A stretch of 64,000 nt of DNA from Hydractinia symbiolongicarpus. Its lineage: Eukaryota > Cnidaria > Hydrozoa > Anthoathecata > Hydractiniidae. Positions 62,801-64,000 of the stretch are shown in pieces. Position numbers and translations under genes: made by a program. Location: assembly GCF_029227915.1 (NCBI RefSeq), contig NC_079886.1, positions 27,692,501-27,756,500 of the forward strand. The letters run 5' to 3'. Under the pieces are notes generated by a model. That model did no database searches and was not told the DNA's origin. It saw nothing but the letters and a program-made list of their open reading frames with translations. How positions within the stretch are numbered: position 1 is the first letter of the stretch; the number at the start of each line of letters is the position of its first letter.

Positions 62801-64000
62801 AAAATCGTTCGGGAAATGAGTTTACTCCCAGTTTACTTTCTTTCTATACATTCGACTATACGGGTCAAGCCCGGGATTTACGGAAACTCCCGGGTTTTCG
62901 TTTGCCGGCGATTAAACTCCTTTTATTCAGCGTCTCATCAAAAATGAAATCATTTTTGAAAACTACAAGTCTCATGCGTTTTAGTGGTGAAAAAATAATT
63001 TAAAAAATCGTTCGGAAAATGAGTTTACTCCCTGGGTACTTTCTTTGTATACATTCGACTATACGGGCCGAGTCCGGGATATACGGGAAAGCGCGGGTTT
63101 TCGTTTGCCGGCCATTAAACTCCTTTTATTCAGCGTCTTATCAAAAATGAAATCAGTTTTGAAAACTACAAATCTCATGCGTTTTAGTGGTGAAAAAATA
63201 ATTTAAAGAATCGTTCGGGAAATGAGTTTACTCCCTGGGTACTTTCTTTGTATACTTTTGACTATACGGGCCGAGTCCGGGATTTACGGGAAATCGCGGG
63301 TTTTCGTTTGCCGGCGATTAAACTCCTTTTATTCAGCGTCTCATCAAAAATGAAATCATTTTTGAAAACTACAAGTCTCATGCGTTTTAGTGGTGAAAAA
63401 ATAATTTAAAAAATCGTTCGGAAAATGAGTTTACTCCCTGGGTACTTTCTTTGTATACATTCGACTATACGGGCCGAGTCCGGGATATACGGAAAAGCGC
63501 GGGTTTTCGTTTGCCGGCGATTAAACTCCTTTTATTCAGCGTCTCATCAAAAAAGAAATCAGTTTTGAAAACTACAAGTCTCATGCGTTTTAGTGGTGAA
63601 AAATAATTTAAAGAATCGTTTGGGAAATGAGTTTACTCCCTGGGTACTTTCTTTGTATACTTTTGACTATACGGGCCGAGTCCGGGATTTAGGGGAAATC
63701 TCGGGTTTTCGTTTGCCGGCGATTAAACTCCTTTTATTCAGCGTCTCATCAAAAATGAAATCATTTTTGAAAACTACAAGTCTCATGCGTCTTAGTGGTT
63801 AAAAAATAATTTAAAAAACCGTTCTGGAAATGAGTTTACTCCCTGGGTACTTTCTTTGTATATATTCGACTATACGGGCCAAGCCCGGGATTTACGGGAA
63901 ATCGCGGGTTTTCGTTTGCCGAAGATTAAACTCCTTTTATTCAGCGTCTCATTAAAAATGAAATCATTTTTGAAAACTACAAGTCTCATGCGTTTTAGTG
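59821..64000 (+). repeat. HOR: 2,228-bp (11-monomer) unit, two copies, second cut by window end
   Basis: 59821-61772 and 62049-64000 match at offset 2,228, with no difference noticed while reading. Shared private changes include CTTTCTATACATTCG, TACGGAAACTCCCGGG, GGCCATTAAAC, CAAAAAAGAAATCAG, GTTCTGGAAATG and GTATATATTCG. This is the most homogeneous long duplication in the window. Confidence 0.9.

Larger units (their letters stand above)
10725..64000 (+). repeat. Satellite array, right segment (~203-bp monomer)
   Basis: The same satellite resumes in phase after the transposon and runs to the window end, about 262 monomers. Orientation is constant throughout, with no inversion seen. Monomers differ by substitutions and 1-2 base indels and fall into recognisable variants. 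Examples are a 'CCCAGTTTAC...ACAGGAACTCCCGGG' type, a 'CCCTGGGTAC...ACGGGAAATCGCGGG' type, a 'CTGCGTAC...CCGGGTCCGGG' type and a 'CTTGGTATAC...GAGTCTGG' type. Variant order repeats in blocks, giving the higher-order repeats listed separately. No gene or unrelated insertion was found in this segment. Confidence 0.97.

Noticed and set aside
987-63802. Dozens of 60-121 aa plus-strand ORFs starting MYTFDYTG or MVKNNLKNRSGNEF
   Set aside because: They are translations of the 203-bp satellite in different frames. The monomer is not a multiple of three, stop codons recur, most starts are TTG or arbitrary, and the same peptide appears only because the DNA repeats. No gene family is implied.
1-64000. 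CRISPR array
   Set aside because: Units are about 203 bp and fully repetitive with no short-repeat/unique-spacer structure; the context is eukaryotic.
1-64000. Ribosomal DNA spacer or 5S/tRNA-derived tandem array
   Set aside because: No rRNA, 5S or tRNA-like sequence, and no polymerase III A/B boxes recognised in the monomer.

Overview
The window is eukaryotic, most likely from an invertebrate animal, although the species cannot be fixed from the sequence. About 58 kb of the 64 kb is one tandem satellite array with a monomer of about 203 bp (roughly 286 monomers). All monomers I read lie in the same orientation. No ordinary host gene, tRNA, rRNA or prokaryotic gene was seen. The many short ORFs in the array are by-products of the repeat and are not annotated as genes.

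Layout: (1) 1-4848, satellite array. (2) 4849-10724, one 5,876-bp DNA transposon inserted in a monomer. It has short terminal inverted repeats (TAGGCTGTTCAG and its complement) and a 7-bp target duplication, ATTGTAT. It carries a single intronless gene on the minus strand (6266-9652, 1,128 aa). The product has long coiled coils, a central domain with transposase-like acidic motifs, and a C-terminal Tudor-like module. The gene's 3' side carries five units of a ~165-bp minisatellite with TGACGTCA palindromes. (3) 10725-64000, the satellite array resumes in phase and runs off the end.

The array is organised into local higher-order repeats (HORs) of 4 to 18 monomers. Examples are 1,420, 2,840, 2,641, 1,421, 811, 1,014, 1,217, 1,618/1,822 and 2,228 bp. 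Many copies look almost identical, as expected from recent unequal exchange. The uninterrupted ancestor of the transposon insertion is preserved in the same window at 18029-18035. There both flanks align without the element, giving an internal empty-site control.

Two signals recur in the satellite. One is a CENP-B-box-like motif, ATTCGACTATACGGG, one base shorter between its half-sites than the mammalian box, intact in some monomers and broken in others. The other is a 22-bp AT-rich dyad. With the HOR organisation these make a centromeric or pericentromeric role a reasonable hypothesis, but no sequence here proves it.
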